A stretch of DNA of 64,000 bases from Piromyces finnis (GCA_002104945.1 MCFH01000030.1:248001-312000), one strand, 5' to 3'. Positions 12,564-26,561 are shown, counted from the stretch's first letter. Notes: generated from the letters alone by a model not told the origin. Translations and numbers: made by a program.

Positions 12564-14087
12564 AGAAAAAAAAAAATCTTTTTTCTATAAATCTCTTTTT
12601 TAATTATAATAGAAAATCATTATAATATTTATGATTTATATTAAAAAAAAATTATTGAAATAATAATTCATAATAAAAATAAAATACCAATACTAAATAA
12701 TAATAGAAGTAGTAATTTATATCAAAAAATTATATTATAATGATACCAATACTAATAAATCATCATTATTATCATTATTGCTATATAATAATAATAAAAA
12801 AAAAAGAAATCCTAAGAAATAAGGAATTATTTATAATAGTTAAAATTCAAATATATTAACTATATATATATTTGAAGGCCATTTTATTTTAAATCCATCA
12901 TTTTTTATTATTTCCTTTATGAAAAATATTAAAATTTTTAAAATTTTTTTGATCATAAATGAAAAAGTACTAAAGTTGATGAAAGGTTTAGTATTATTAC
13001 TATTGAATTTATTATTACTATCATATGTACATAATAAATGTTTTCACTGAAGTTTGTTTTATTAAACTTTGTTTTCGAAATAACTAAGCATTATTATAAT
13101 AAAAACATATTCCTATATTATAATAAATACTAATATTGCTGTTCCTTTTCTTAAAAAACTATTAATCTTTTATATAATTCTATATATGACTATTGTTAAT
13201 AAAGGAATGAAGAAGATGAAAATATATTAATATCTATATATATAATCATTAATGATAATACTCTTTCATTCTTCCTATTAATGTTATTTTCAAAAAATAT
13301 TTAATAAATGTTTAATTTTTTTTAGTTCACCAGTAAATCAAATTTAACACAGAAAATATGCAATTTAAAAAAACTCTTAATATAATTCTTTACTATTAAA
13401 ACCATTACTTTAATATATAAATAATATTTATTGTTATAATTCATTATTTAAAAGTTGAAATACAAAAAATTATCATAATTAGAACCATAAAATCTCATTA
13501 AAAATATTACTTTTATTTAAATAATAGTAGTAATATTTCTATTTATCTTGTTTATAATATAAAATTTTTATAATATTTTTAAATTTAGTCTTAATAATTA
13601 ATTATTTTTCAAATACTTTTTCCTTTATTTTTTCTTTAATTCCTAAATAGACTCATATTAAAATTATTTATAACTAAATTAATATGCCAAAAAAGGAAAG
13701 TTTTAAATTGCTTTTTTTTTCATGTTTATTTTTTTTTATCCTATTAATTTAGAGATGCATTTTATTTAGAAATAGATTAAAATTTAATACAATTATAATA
13801 GATTAATTTATTTAATCCTATATTACAATCTAATCAAATTTATATTATAAATAAATTAATTAATTTATAAAGTTATTGAATTATTTTCATTTTGGTAAAT
13901 ATTTACATAATATATTATTATAATAAATATATATTAATTATATATAGTCATAATATAAACCACAATATATTATTTTTAATTTTTAATATTTTATTTTATT
14001 TTTTCCATTCATAAATGATTTTATAATAAATAAACTTTTTTTTAAAAGAGATTAATCCATATAAAGATTCACAAGAATTTATCATAA

Positions 14088-14221
<134 letters not shown>

Positions 14222-14621
14222 TTATATTTTATTATTATATTTATTATAATAAATTTTGAAATAAAGATGAAATATGATTTTATTATATTTACATGAACAA
14301 ATAGAAATAAAATTTATTAAGATAAAATAAAATAAAAAAATTGTTTTTTATGTTCATTTTTTTTTCTTCTTATTTATACTTTTACATTATTTTGCAATTG
14401 TATAATTAATAATAGGAAATTATAAAAAAAAATTCACTGAGAAAAATTAAATTTAGAGAAATTTCACATTAAAAAAAATATTGGTAATATAAACTATATA
14501 TTAAAATTCATGTTATAAATGTTATTAATGTTCAAATATATTTATACTTTATAAAACAATTTTCTTTTTATATAAGACTTCTTAGTTGGTAATACAGAAT
14601 CATTTAAATTCTTAAAAGGCC

Positions 14622-14643
14622 TTTTTTTTTTTTTTTTTTTTTT
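14622..14643 (+). promoter_or_regulatory. Poly(dA:dT) tract upstream of CHY/RING gene
   Basis: A 22-nt T run about 160 nt upstream of the start codon. Probable nucleosome-excluding promoter element by position; no direct evidence. Confidence 0.35.
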
Positions 14644-14804
14644 CTATCTTTTAAATAATAACAAAATATTGTATTAAATTACAAAAATTTTTTAAAAGAT
14701 TTTTTAAAAAAAAAAGGCTATATTAAATATTGTAAATTATTTTAATAGCAAGTCGAGAAAATAAAATCAATACAATTTATTAATAACAATTTAATATTTT
14801 CAAA

Positions 14805-16650
14805 ATGTCAACAAGTGAACAACCAGAAATTAATGTAACCACAATTCCAGTATCTTTCAATGAAGAAGATGGTACTGATTCAGAATCTGATTCTTTTGTT
14901 TCAATGTCTTCCGCTTCTTCCAATTCTGTAATTGATGATAGTACAAATCAAGATGATAAAGAAGAAAAGGAAGAACAATTAAAATTATTAAAATTACAAA
15001 AAGAACAACAAGAAATGAGAAAAAAAATTATGGATGTTCAAAGAGACCCAAATCTTACTGAATCACAAAAAGCAAAGAAAATTCAAGTAATGATGCATAT
15101 AATTTTTATATATATATATAATTTTATAAAGAATTGAGTATAGATAAAATATTCTATAAAGTATTTAAAAAAATAAATACAAAAATTTTATAACAGAAGA
15201 TAAATTAAATTATTAAAATTTATTTATTACTTTCAATAACATGTAAATCCATAATAATAGGAAATTATGACTTTCCAATATAAAACTATTAAACACATTA
15301 ACACTCATTTAGAACATAAAGATATTGATTTAGATTCACCTTTAACTGATGAGGATAAGGCTCCTACTTATAATGTATTTATATTATTTATTTTTTTATA
15401 TTGCTTTTTCAATATACATACATGAAAATGAAATTTGTGAAAATAAAATTATAATAAAAATTCTTTGTTGAAAATGTATATTAAATTTCAAAATAATTAC
15501 TTTTTTCTATAGGATGAAGAAAATAAAATATTAGGTTGTAAACATTATCAAAGAGCTATCAAGTTCCAAGCTAGCTGTTGTGGTAAATGGTTTACTTGTC
15601 GTTTCTGTCACGATGCAACCTCTGACCATGAAGTTGATAGGTAAATTTAATATTAATTCTATGCATAATATTTTATATTGTATTTTTGATATATACTGTA
15701 GTATAGTTTTTTTTTTAATATATTATAATAATATTAATTTACATATTATTTATTTATTCATTAGAAAAAAAACCACTAGAATGATGTGTATGTATTGTAA
15801 TACTGTCCAACCAGCTGGCCAAAATTGTATCAATTGTGAACGCTGTTTAGCCAAATATTATTGTGATAAATGTAAGTTATGGGACAATGAGCCAAGAAAG
15901 AGCATTTATCATTGTGATGATTGTGGTATATGTAGAATTGGAAAAGGTCTCGGTGAAGACTATTTCCATTGTAAAAAATGCAATGCTTGTTTAGCTATCA
16001 GTTTAAAAGACAATCATAAATGTATTGAACGTAACTTAGAAAGTAACTGCCCAATTTGTGGTGAATATATGTTTACATCTACATCTATTGTTATATTTAT
16101 GGTAAGAAAATAATATTTGTTATTTTATATAATGTATTATTTCAATTTCCAGTTTACCAATTTTTTAATTCATTATTATAATATAAATATATTTCTTTTA
16201 AAGCCATGTGGTCATTGTATTCACTATAAATGTCACCAAGAATATATCCAAACTAATTATCATTGTCCAACTTGCTTCAAATCTCTTGCTAATATGAATG
16301 AGTACTTTAGAAGAATTGATACCATGCTTCAACAACATAAAATGCCACCTGAATATGAAAACTGGCATAGTTATATTTTATGTAATGATTGTGAAAAAAG
16401 AAGTTATGCTAAATATCACTTCTTATATCATAAATGTGCCTATTGTTCAAGTTATAATACGAAGGTTTTAAAAACATATGAAACCAGTAAATCAATCCCA
16501 TCTATCACTGATACTATTGCATTATCTACAAATACAGATGAAAATGAACATTCCAGTGAAAATGCAAATGATGCTTCAACCTCAAATGAAAATAATGAGA
16601 ATAACGGACAAAATTCAAATAACGAAAATACCACCACTAACGAAAACTAA
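14805..16650 (+). CDS. CHY zinc-finger and RING-H2 E3 ubiquitin ligase (RCHY1/Pirh2 type), 5 exons, 435 aa
   Basis: Exons 14805-15086, 15261-15374, 15513-15640, 15765-16101 and 16204-16650 join in phase. Order of domains: an acidic Ser-rich N terminus with a short charged helix (residues ~75-94); the CHY zinc finger starting at GCKHYQR (Cys141, His143) and running through CMYCNTVQPAGQNC; the CTCHY zinc ribbon (HCDDCGICRIGKGLGEDYFH); a RING-H2 finger with Cys270, Cys273, Cys289, His291, His294, Cys297, Cys308 and Cys311, all ligands present; and a C-terminal zinc ribbon (CNDCEKRSYAKYHFLYHKC). A Ser/Asn-rich tail ends the protein. In animals this family ubiquitinates p53 and other targets; fungal substrates are mostly unknown. 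The RING is interrupted by an intron at its second metal pair. Family assignment is confident, substrate unknown. Confidence 0.94.
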
Positions 16651-17323
16651 ATTAAATAAATTATATATTAATAACATCTGAAAAAAATACTTTTTAATAA
16701 AATATTAAATCCATCAATAATTGTTTTTTTTTTTTTTTTTTAATAATTATTATTTCTTAAATCATTTATAATAATTTAAATGTAATTTTATCTATAAAAA
16801 AAGAAGAAAAAACTGTAAAAAAAAAATTATTTAAATAATTTATACACATTTATTTAAAATTTAAATTATATTACTGTTTAATTAAATAAATTTAAAATAA
16901 TAATATTCAAACTTATGTTGTATTTCTTTTTTTTTTTTTTTTTTTTTTTTAATTATAAAATATTAACAAAAACAAAATTCAATTATTAACTATCAAATTA
17001 AATTAAGTTATTTAAATAATTATAAAAAATACTATTAAGAGGAATTATATAATAAATTTAATAGAATAGCAAAAAAAGAAAAAAAGTTTAAATTCTCAAG
17101 TATAATAATTATTATTCTATCAATAAACTTTTTTTAATTTATTATTCATTACAATGTCTTGTTTTTTTATTATAAATAAAAACGTTTTTTTTTTTTTTTT
17201 TTTTTTTTTAATTATATAGTGTAAATCTTTCTTATTTTAATATAGTTAATGTATTAAAATTTAGTGAATATTAAAAAGATAAAAATTTATTAAATATAAC
17301 TTTTTTAGAGTAATCATATAAAA
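16651..17323. other. Intergenic, AT-rich
   Basis: No gene. Three long T runs (about 16722-16740, 16928-16950 and 17185-17209) dominate; the last lies ~115 nt upstream of the next start codon. Confidence 0.65.
17185..17209 (+). promoter_or_regulatory. Poly(dA:dT) tract upstream of Cdc14-type gene
   Basis: A 25-nt T run about 115 nt upstream of the start codon; inferred promoter element by position. Confidence 0.35.
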
Positions 17324-17371
17324 ATGAGTGATATAAAGAGTGCTATAAATAATAATATAAACAATAATATA

Positions 17372-17432
<61 letters not shown>

Positions 17433-19048
17433 TTAACAATATAAATAACAACAACAATAATAATAATAACAATAATATATATAATCATTATTACAACAAC
17501 AGTAATAATAACAACAACAACAATATTAACAACATCAATTCTTGTAGTATTTGTAGTAATTGTAATAGTGAAAATTTAGTAAACATTAATGACAAAATCC
17601 AAGTACTTCAAACTCGAGAAAAATCGCTTATAGATCAAAGAATTTTATTAGAACATGTATTAAAGAAACTTATTGAAGAAAAATCGTTAGCTGCTGTTAT
17701 GCAAGCTAATCGTTTTTTTTTAAAACCTTATAGTGTTACTATTCAACAAATTAAAAAGCAAATAAAAGAAATGAACGATGAAATAGAAGATATTGACAAC
17801 TTATTAAAAAATGAATATTATAATCAAGGGTATAATGGAAAAGAAATTATTAATATTCCATATAACTATTCTTATTTACAACAAAAACAATTGAATTGCT
17901 CTATAATTAATTCTGTAATAAAATGGTATTCTAAAATATGTAGTGCTTTACTTTCGTTCAATAATTTAAATTTAGACTCATGGTATCAAGGAATAAATTC
18001 AATTCGTAAATGTTTGAGTTGTATTGGACGTATTGAATTAGATATTATTCATTTTGATAAATATAAAAATAATTCAGAATGTACATGCATTTTCTCAAAA
18101 AATACAAATAATAAAAATGAAGAAGCCAATTCAAATAAAAATAACAATAATTCATCTAATAATTTAAATGGAAACAAAAATAACGAAGGATTGAAAAAAT
18201 CCTATAATGATATTTCATTTAACCTTGAAAATAATATTAATAATATGAATAATGCAAAACTTTATAATTTTAATATGAACGAATCACATAACAGTACAGA
18301 AGGTAATTTATAATAAAATATTAATTTATTTTTTTTTAAAAAAACAATATAAATAGTATACAGGAAATTTATTATTTTTATATTAATATTTTTACTATTA
18401 CATTATATTAATATTTAATCAAAAGAATATACTGATCCAGTAGCAGTCCATCCTTATTACTCAATATTTTTAGAAATATATACAGAACAAATATTAAAAG
18501 CATTATGTTTAATTTCTAAAGCTCTTTTCTTTCACCTTTTTGAAAAACAAAATCAATTATCATCATCAGAAATAAATAATATTTTTACTGTGTATATATC
18601 AGCTATTGACACAATACAAGGATTATATTTATTAAATCAAGGAAATAAAACTAAATTAAATAATAATGAAATTATTACTCTATTAGTTAATACTTTAGAT
18701 ATTAGTGGAAGCAGTTCATTAAAAATTATTGTAATAGAAGCATTACAGGTGATTTCCATATGTTGCAAAAATACAATGCATCTTATTGAACAACTACAAG
18801 GAATAAATAAATTAGTTAGTTTACTAAAAAGACGTGATACAGATGAATATGTTCGTTTAAAAATTATTGAATTTTTATATATTTATTTATCAAATGAGTC
18901 ATGCGAAAATAATGGAGAAATCGTCAATAGAAAAGATGTAATATCTAAATTACTTGGTTCAACTTTTGTTAATAAATTATCTAAAGAAAATGATCTAAAG
19001 AAAATATTTGGAAATAAAGGACAAGAAAATATTTCTCTAATATCATAA
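17324..19048 (+). CDS. Cdc14-type septation initiation network (SIN) component, 2 exons, 533 aa
   Basis: Exons 17324-18302 and 18426-19048, in phase (Glu split at the junction). The second exon is an all-helical, armadillo-like region that fits the fungal Cdc14 SIN family, the partner of kinase Sid1 in fission yeast and unrelated to Cdc14 phosphatase: VHPYYSIFLEIYTEQILKAL, AIDTIQGLYLLNQGNKTKL, LLVNTLDISGSSSLKI and LVSLLKRRDTDEYVRL followed by FLYIYLSNE. The end of exon 1 carries the family's N-terminal helix pair (SALLSFNNLNLDSWYQGINS). Ahead of this is an addition: poly-Asn (residues ~7-70, AAT repeats), a Cys-rich patch (SCSICSNCNS), and a predicted coiled coil (residues ~90-165). A second Asn-rich stretch falls near residues 260-325. 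The family call is good; the role of the N-terminal addition is unknown. Confidence 0.85.
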
Positions 19049-19177
19049 AATTAAAGAAGAAGAAAGAAAAAAAATATGATTTTCTTATATATTATCATTA
19101 TTACTAAATAATATTAAAATATAAAAAGTTCTAGATTTATATTTAGTTCAAAATACCAATTTATAATTTAATAAGAA

Positions 19178-19365
<188 letters not shown>

Positions 19366-21320
19366 TAATAAATGAAAAAAAAATACAAATAGCTAAAAAA
19401 AAAAAAGGTATCTTTAAAATAACATTTAATATATTTTTTATGTTAATTATAAATAAATATTCTTTTTTTTTTTTTTCGTATATATTCCGTTTTTACTGTG
19501 ATAATTTTTTTTAGTTTAAAACATTAAATTTCAAAATTGTTACACAGAATATTTTTTAGGTTGGTTAAAAATATGCAGTAATCATAAAATAACTAAAATA
19601 TAATTCTTGTTATAAAATATATATTATAATTATGATAAAGAGAATTATATGTTAATTATTGAACCTTTTAAAACATATATGCACCTTTTTAATAAAAATA
19701 GGTTAATAATTTTGTTTCAATAAATATTTTCAAAATGAATGGTATCAAACTTTAGATATTATTTTTATTTAACCTTAACATTCAAAATAAACTTTATACA
19801 TTTTTTAATATAAAATTTTAAAAGATTTATATTTAGTATTATACTCTTTAAAATGATATTTTATTATATTTTTAAATTAACATATCTTTCTATAATTACT
19901 TTTAAAAGTAATATTATTTTAACTATATTTGTATGTGTGTAAATAAATATTAATTCTTCATTATTATTGTCTCTAAAGAGAAAAAACTGTTGAGCTTTAT
20001 TTGTTTTTATTGTTTAGAAATGAAATACAAGAACTCAATAATATAAATATTATAATAAATATATACATTGATGTACTTTTATTTTTTTTTAATAATAATT
20101 AAAATTATTATATAAATTATAAACTTTTATAAATTTAAATTGTATTAAAAATACTTTTTTTTAATATGACAATTTTTATAATAAATTAATTTTTTAAAAA
20201 AGAAAAAAGTATTTAATTATATATAATTATATATATATATTTTTTTATTATTTACTTTCAATTAAATTTATTATTTTTTTTTTACTTTCGTAAAAGTGAA
20301 TTGTTAATCTTTGTTGAGAACATTATATATAATAAACATTCACTATTAGAATATAAAATTTATTTTTTTTTTAATTAAAGTTATTAATTTTTAGACAATT
20401 TATTAAACTAATTTTTATTTAAATTCGAAATCATATAAATATAAACCAAAAATTAATTTTCTTTTTATTATTAAAAAAAAATAAATGCTATTTATATAAG
20501 AAAAAATAGATAAAGGTAATTTTTCAACAAATTCAGAATTAGAATATACTTTATAACACAATAATGAAAAGTTGAATGATCCATTGAGTAGATAATAAAC
20601 AACAAGTATATTGATAATAAAAACGAACAACTTATACTTAAATAAATAAAAAGACAAAAGAAGTAATATCAAATTGTTTATTTTATTTTACCAAAAAAAT
20701 ATATATATATATATATTCCAGTAAATAAATATAATAAATGAATTAAGCCTTTTAAATTTACTAAATAAATATAAATATATATAAAATATATTATATTTAA
20801 AATAAAATGAGAAAGGCTTTAAAAGTAACTTTAAACTTCAAATACTTGAAGATTTGAAGTTTATAAATCAACTATTTTATTATAATGAACTAATTAAACC
20901 AATATTATGAACGGTTGAATAATTTTAAAGTACAAAATATTTATAAATAAAAAAAATAAAATAAAATTATACCAAAAATCTATTATAATTAATATAATAA
21001 TAAAAGAAGAAAAAAGGAAAAAGAAAGTATATATATATAAAACCAAGAAAAGTATATAGTTATGAAAAGTATGGAAATAGATATACATAATGAAAATAAT
21101 GAAATAATGGAAATATATTAAAAATTTAAACATACATTATTATGTATTTAAAATATTTATTATTAAAAATTAACATGTCCTCAATTAAGGGAAAATATAA
21201 AATTAGACCATATTATCAAAAATAAAAAATTTATGTTTTTTATTAGAGTTATTTACAATTATATAATATATTTGAAAATAATTGATATTAGGAAATAAAC
21301 TTTAGATATATTTATTTAGA

Positions 21321-21339
21321 TTTTTTTTTTTTTTTTTTT
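21321..21339 (+). promoter_or_regulatory. Poly(dA:dT) tract upstream of SH3 gene
   Basis: A 19-nt T run ~57 nt upstream of the start codon; inferred promoter or 5' UTR element. Confidence 0.3.
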
Positions 21340-21395
21340 AATATATATTATATTCATATTAATAAAATATCCTTTTTTTTTAATATATAAAGATA

Positions 21396-22883
21396 ATGTC
21401 CTCAGATTCAGGTATAGATATATTTCTTAAATTAAATTATATTCTATCTTTTTTATATTATTCTTTATATCGGTCGGTGTTGATATAATGTTATTAATTA
21501 ATAATATTGATAATAAATAAAACATAAATAGAAAAGGATTTACAAGCTTCAATTAAATTTGAAGACTATTTCAAACCAGAAATTTATGAAATTAATGAAG
21601 AAGCTGAACTTTTAAGACAAAAAGTGAAGGAAGAACAACCTTCAGAAGTAATAAATATATTTTATATTTATAAAAAAATTTTTTTTATTACTTTTTTTTT
21701 TAACTCATTTTATATTATTTTAACTTTATTATCAAAAAATAAAATAACTATTTATATATATAATAGTTGGAAGGTAAATATATATAGTCTCAAATAAAAA
21801 TAATAGAAAAAAATATACTTTAATTTTGGCAAAATATTGTATATCTAATAAATATTATAAAATATAAAATAATTTAAAATATTTAATAACTAAAGCTATT
21901 CATTTTTTTGTTTTCATATAATAGTGAGAGATTTTGCTTATCCTTCAAAAGACCCAAAACATTGGGGTTTAAAATTAGAAGTAAACTTGGAAGAATCAGA
22001 TATTTCATCAGAAGATAATGATTCAGAAATTGATTTCTCCAGTTTTAGTCAATGGGATAATGGTATTTATGTACCTTTTGTTGATATAGATGTTGAAAAA
22101 TTCTTTGATAGTGTTGAAAAAGCTAAACTTATTGAGTATGCTTTTGAAAAACAACAAAAGAATAGTGAGAATAGTGAAAGTCATAGAGGTTCACAAGAGT
22201 TCCATGAAAGTGATTTTGTTAAAGATGAAAGTAGATTAAACTTAGATAAATTAAAATTAAAGATATATAACGCTAAATCTTTATTTGACTTCCGAAAGGA
22301 AACAGAATGGGAAATGTCATTAAATGAAGGTGAAACATTATTTTTAATTGCAACCGAAGATCCAGAAGAAGAAATAGATATTCCAGAGGATTTAAAGAAT
22401 GAATTAAAGAATGATATGAACCAAAATAAAAGTGAAGAATTAAAAAAAAATGAAGTAGAAAATAAAAAGTATGAAAATAATTTAACTTCATTAGTATCCC
22501 AAGTAGAGAACTTAAAAACTGAAGAAGCTAATCTTCAGAGTACCGATAGAATTGGTAGTATTGATGATTTAAATAACGAAGAAGATGAAGATGATCCATT
22601 AACTATTTTATCAAAATCATATGATTTCCCACATCCAGTCGATGTTGAAATTCGTCCACATGGATTCTATTATGATTTATTACAATATATTGAATCTAGT
22701 AGTGATTATGGTAATGGTTGGGTATTAGGTATAAAGGCAAAAATTAGATGTAGAAGAAGATTTAAGAATAAAAAGAGATTAAGAAAAAAGCGTGCTATTA
22801 AAATGAAACTTAGAATTATAGATATTGGATTGATACCCGAAAACTATGTAGAAGTTTGTTCAGATAGTGAAAATGAACTATAA
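21396..22883 (+). CDS. Nbp2/Skb5-like SH3 protein with an SH3 domain split by insertions, 4 exons, 365 aa
   Basis: Exons 21396-21411 (16 nt), 21532-21647, 21767-21773 (7 nt) and 21925-22883 join in phase to read ..PSELEVRDFAYPSKDPKHWG.., which supports the 7-nt exon. VRDFAYP..HWG is the motif that precedes the SH3 domain in yeast Nbp2 and fission yeast Skb5, adaptors that bring phosphatases or kinases to MAPK/PAK signalling. The SH3 first half (IYNAKSLFDFRKETEWEMSL, about residues 160-190) has the ALYDF-like and RT-loop acidic residues. The second half (YGNGWVLGI, then GLIPENYVEV) is near 308-356. Between them lies a ~115-residue acidic insertion, and a second, basic insert (RCRRRFKNKKRLRKKRA) separates the WV strand from the GLIPENYV strand. 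Identification as an SH3 adaptor is firm; orthology to Nbp2/Skb5 is likely. Confidence 0.87.
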
Positions 22884-23798
22884 AATAATAATTAAAATAA
22901 ATTTTATGAAAAAAAAAATAATTAAAATCTATTCTATAAGAAAAAAAAATAATCCTTAGAAAATAAAAATAAAAAAGGTAAAAGATATATAAATTAAATA
23001 AAAAAAAAGAGAAAAGAAAAATATATTTTTTTTAAAAAAAAATAACTTTATAGTTTTTACTTTTTTTTTTTTTTTTTTTTTCATATTTTCTACTTAATAT
23101 GTTTTGAATAGACATATATGTATATTAAATAGAATAAAATAAAAAAAAACCTGAATAACTTTATGTTTTATATACATCAATATTAATTTTTATTAGAAAT
23201 AGATAAGATTAAATTCAAAATAATATAATAATAAAGAAATAAACATAATAGTATTAATAATTAATAAATTATATATATTATATAAAGAAAATAAGATAAA
23301 AAAAAATAAAAGATGAAATGAACATCTTTTATATGATGTCAAGAAATATATCAAAAAAAATAAAATAAAATAAAAAAAAGTAAAATGATAAATAAATAAT
23401 TAAATAACAATAACAATAATAAAAAAAAAACTTTGGTCATTTGAAATTACTATATTTTTTAAAAAGTAAATTCAAGAAAGAAAAGAAAAAAAAAATTAAA
23501 TATTTATTTAAAATATTCATAGTATCAATATTTAAAATACTTTGATATAGATATATATTTCATATTTATTCCGTCTATTGTATTTTTATATAGCGAAGTG
23601 TATTTACTTCTTCATTTATTAATTTAAAATTTTCTTTTTCTTTCTTTTTTTTTTTTTTTTTATAATTTAATGTATTTAAATATAATGATTAATAATGAAT
23701 AATATATCTTATAAATAATTGAAAAAAAAATAATGTAATATACATATGTATGTTAATGCTTTTTTTTTTTTTTTAAGAAAATTAATTTTTTAATTTCA
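22884..23798. other. Convergent intergenic spacer
   Basis: Lies between the 3' ends of the SH3 gene (plus) and the EHD gene (minus). A-rich on the left, T-rich on the right, with homopolymers; no gene. Shared 3' UTR/terminator region by position. Confidence 0.65.
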
Positions 23799-26456
23799 TT
23801 ATATTCTTCTTTTTGGAGGATACATAGTAGATGGTAAAGTTTCTGGTAAAGCAGTACCAGAGTTTGCTAATTCACATAATCTCATAGCAATACAGAATTC
23901 ATCACGATCTAAATAACCATCTTTTGTTATATCAGCTAATACCCAAATCTATTTTAATAATAATTATACAATATAATAATTAATAATGAATAATAAATAG
24001 ATTTTATTTAGTTTTATTGTTTTGTTACTAACCTTTCCTAAAACTTTTTGATCTAAACCGGTTTCTTCTAAGATAGGCTTAGCTGTAGTACCACTCAATA
24101 ATTGATTGATTGTATTTAAACTATTGAATTTTTCAGTATATTTAGATTTATCAAAGGAATCCCATTCAAATATATGTTCACCACGATTCATATCATCAGT
24201 AGTTTCGAATGGGTTCTTCATAATTTCTGGAACCTTTGCATTTCCTTGTGGGAAATCATTCATAATCTTTGGCATATCTACTGTAAGAACCTATTAAAAT
24301 TTCAAAAAAAAATTAATAAAATAAAATAATAGATAAAATTAATAATAAAAAACATATAATTGAATTGTATTATTATTTAATAAAATAAGTAAAAACATTA
24401 AAAATAATATTTTTAAATATTTTATTAATATATATTATATGATAATATATACTTCATCAATAGTAGCCATTTTACTATTACTATATTTATTGAATTTATC
24501 GAAATTATGACTTTTTAATTTTTCTTGAAATTCTTTACAATCTGGGAAATCACTTGGAGCTAATCCATGAATTTGTTGAAGCTTCTTAAAGATTTCTGGT
24601 AAATTATCGATTAATCCTTTTTGTTTAGAATCTTTTTTAAACATTGATGGCATTTCTTTCTTTAATTGTGATATGATAAGTGCATGAACCTTAGCTAATT
24701 TCGCACGTTTAACCATTTCATTGACTTTTCTAATGGCTGCGTTTCTTGGAAGGACTCTCAAATCTTTTAATAAATCTTCTTCTTCTGCCTTAAGTAAAAT
24801 TTCACAATCCTTACATCTTAATTCTTCATCCCAGAAACTACCAATATAAACACGACATACTTCTGGAGTATTTAAAACTTTTCCTAAGGACCACATTAAA
24901 GCACCATAGCTATTTTTTTTTTATTTATTATTATATTTAATATGATTTTTTTAATTTATATTCATAGGTTATCAATTGAAATGAAATTTTTATTTGTATC
25001 AATGATTAACATTAAATATTATTTATAAATAGATAGGTAAATGTTTAAATTGATATAATAATTAATACTATTAATGAGTTTATAGTTAATTATAATGATT
25101 TAAATACAATTTATATAGAAGAACTAATATTTACACTCTCATTAATTGTTGACCATTAACCATATCAGCCTTATTAAGAATAACTCTCATTTTATCTTCA
25201 TGACCCTTTAACATATGAATAACAGATTTAAATTCATCAGAAATATCTAACTTGTGGGCATCAAATAATAATAAAATCAAATCTGCTCTTTCGGCAAACC
25301 ATTTTGCTACTTCCGGATAATCATAAGCTCTTCCAATTGATTGTTTTTCACCAGATAAAACACCAGGTGTATCAATTAAAGTAATATTATCTAATATTGG
25401 AGAATTAACTTCGGAAATCTTTTATTAATTTTTGATTTTAATATTAAAAATTTTTGAAAAATAGAAAGATAAATAAATTATATAATATATATATATATAA
25501 ATAATAAAAAATAAGTATCCACGAAATTTAGTTCTTAATTATATATATATTCATTTATTGATATTATATATTATTTTTACTTGGAATTTGTTTAAAAAGG
25601 CTTGACCAAATCTATTAAGAGCAGTAAATGGTAAGTCTGTTGATACAGCCGCAGCTGAACCTGGAATAATTCTTAATTTATAAATAATATTCAGTATTAT
25701 TTATAAATAATCATTATTGCTGTATTAAATTGATAAAATGTTTATTAAATTTAATTATTTTACCTATCTTCCTTATTTCCTATAATAGCAAAGAAACCAT
25801 CAGTCTATAATATAATATTCATAATTTTATAATATACAAATTTAAAATAATAATATATTATTTTTAATATATAAGTAAATAATTAATAAGTAATAAATTA
25901 TGCATATAATTTATAACTAGATAAATATTAATTACAGTTGGTTCCGGACCAATATGACAACCTGGAAAATCACGGTCTAATATATATTTGATCTATATAA
26001 TAATGTTTTTTATTTAATATAATTATTATATTATCAAAAAAGAAAGATAATTTTTAAAAAAAAAAAAAATAAAAATAAAAGTTTAAGAAAATTGTTTATA
26101 TTAAAAGAAGAAATTTACAAATGTGGTTTTTCCCACAGAATATTGACCAAGAAGTAAAACAGATGGTTTAGCAGAAATATCAGCATCAGTTAATGGTGGA
26201 GAATGGAATGATTCAAATAAATAATGTTCTTCCAATGGTAAAATTTTATCCTTTTAATAATCGTATAAAAATTTTTTAAATTATCAATAATATTATTGTT
26301 TAGTTTTAAAATAATCATAGAATGAAGAATTTTTATCTTATAAATATATCTTATGATTACTTTATAAATTCTTTTTAAATTTTCAACAGCTTTTGAAAAT
26401 TGGTTTTGTTCTAAATCATCTGTTTCAACTTTTTTATTTTTGTCCTTTCTAACCAT
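23799..26456 (-). CDS. EHD-family dynamin-like ATPase, 9 exons, 521 aa
   Basis: Membrane-remodelling ATPase of endocytic recycling. Exons on the minus strand are 26456-26361, 26250-26119, 25992-25936, 25804-25764, 25671-25581, 25418-25135, 24909-24453, 24290-24033 and 23948-23799, all in phase. N-terminal helical part has LPLEEHYLFESFHSPPL. The G domain has the P-loop GQYSVGKT (residues 67-74), DRDFPGCHIGPEPT, the switch DTPG (155-158) and NKAD (221-224). A helical linker contains FWDEELRCKDCEILLKAEE. The C-terminal EH domain has EWDSFDKSKYTEKFNSLN and a complete EF-hand loop DITKDGYLDRDE (478-489). Length and order match animal EHD1-4 (about 535 aa). Phase rules settle the exon 6 donor as GTAAAT rather than the GTGTAA two bases upstream. 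Very confident identification. Confidence 0.95.
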
Positions 26457-26561
26457 GTTGATAATTTATTTTATATATGAAAATAAAAACAAATTTAACA
26501 ATTAAAAATAGAAAAAATTATAACTTTACAAAAATAATAAATGAAAAAAAGGTGAAAAAAT

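Noticed and set aside
17261-17488. Minus-strand Ile-rich frame opposite the Cdc14-type gene
   Set aside because: Shadow of the AAT (Asn) repeat of the real gene on the other strand.
20415-21133. Two hydrophobic minus-strand frames in the spacer after the Cdc14-type gene
   Set aside because: Phe/Ile/Leu/Tyr-only composition expected from AT-rich noncoding DNA; no flanking splice signals or motifs.
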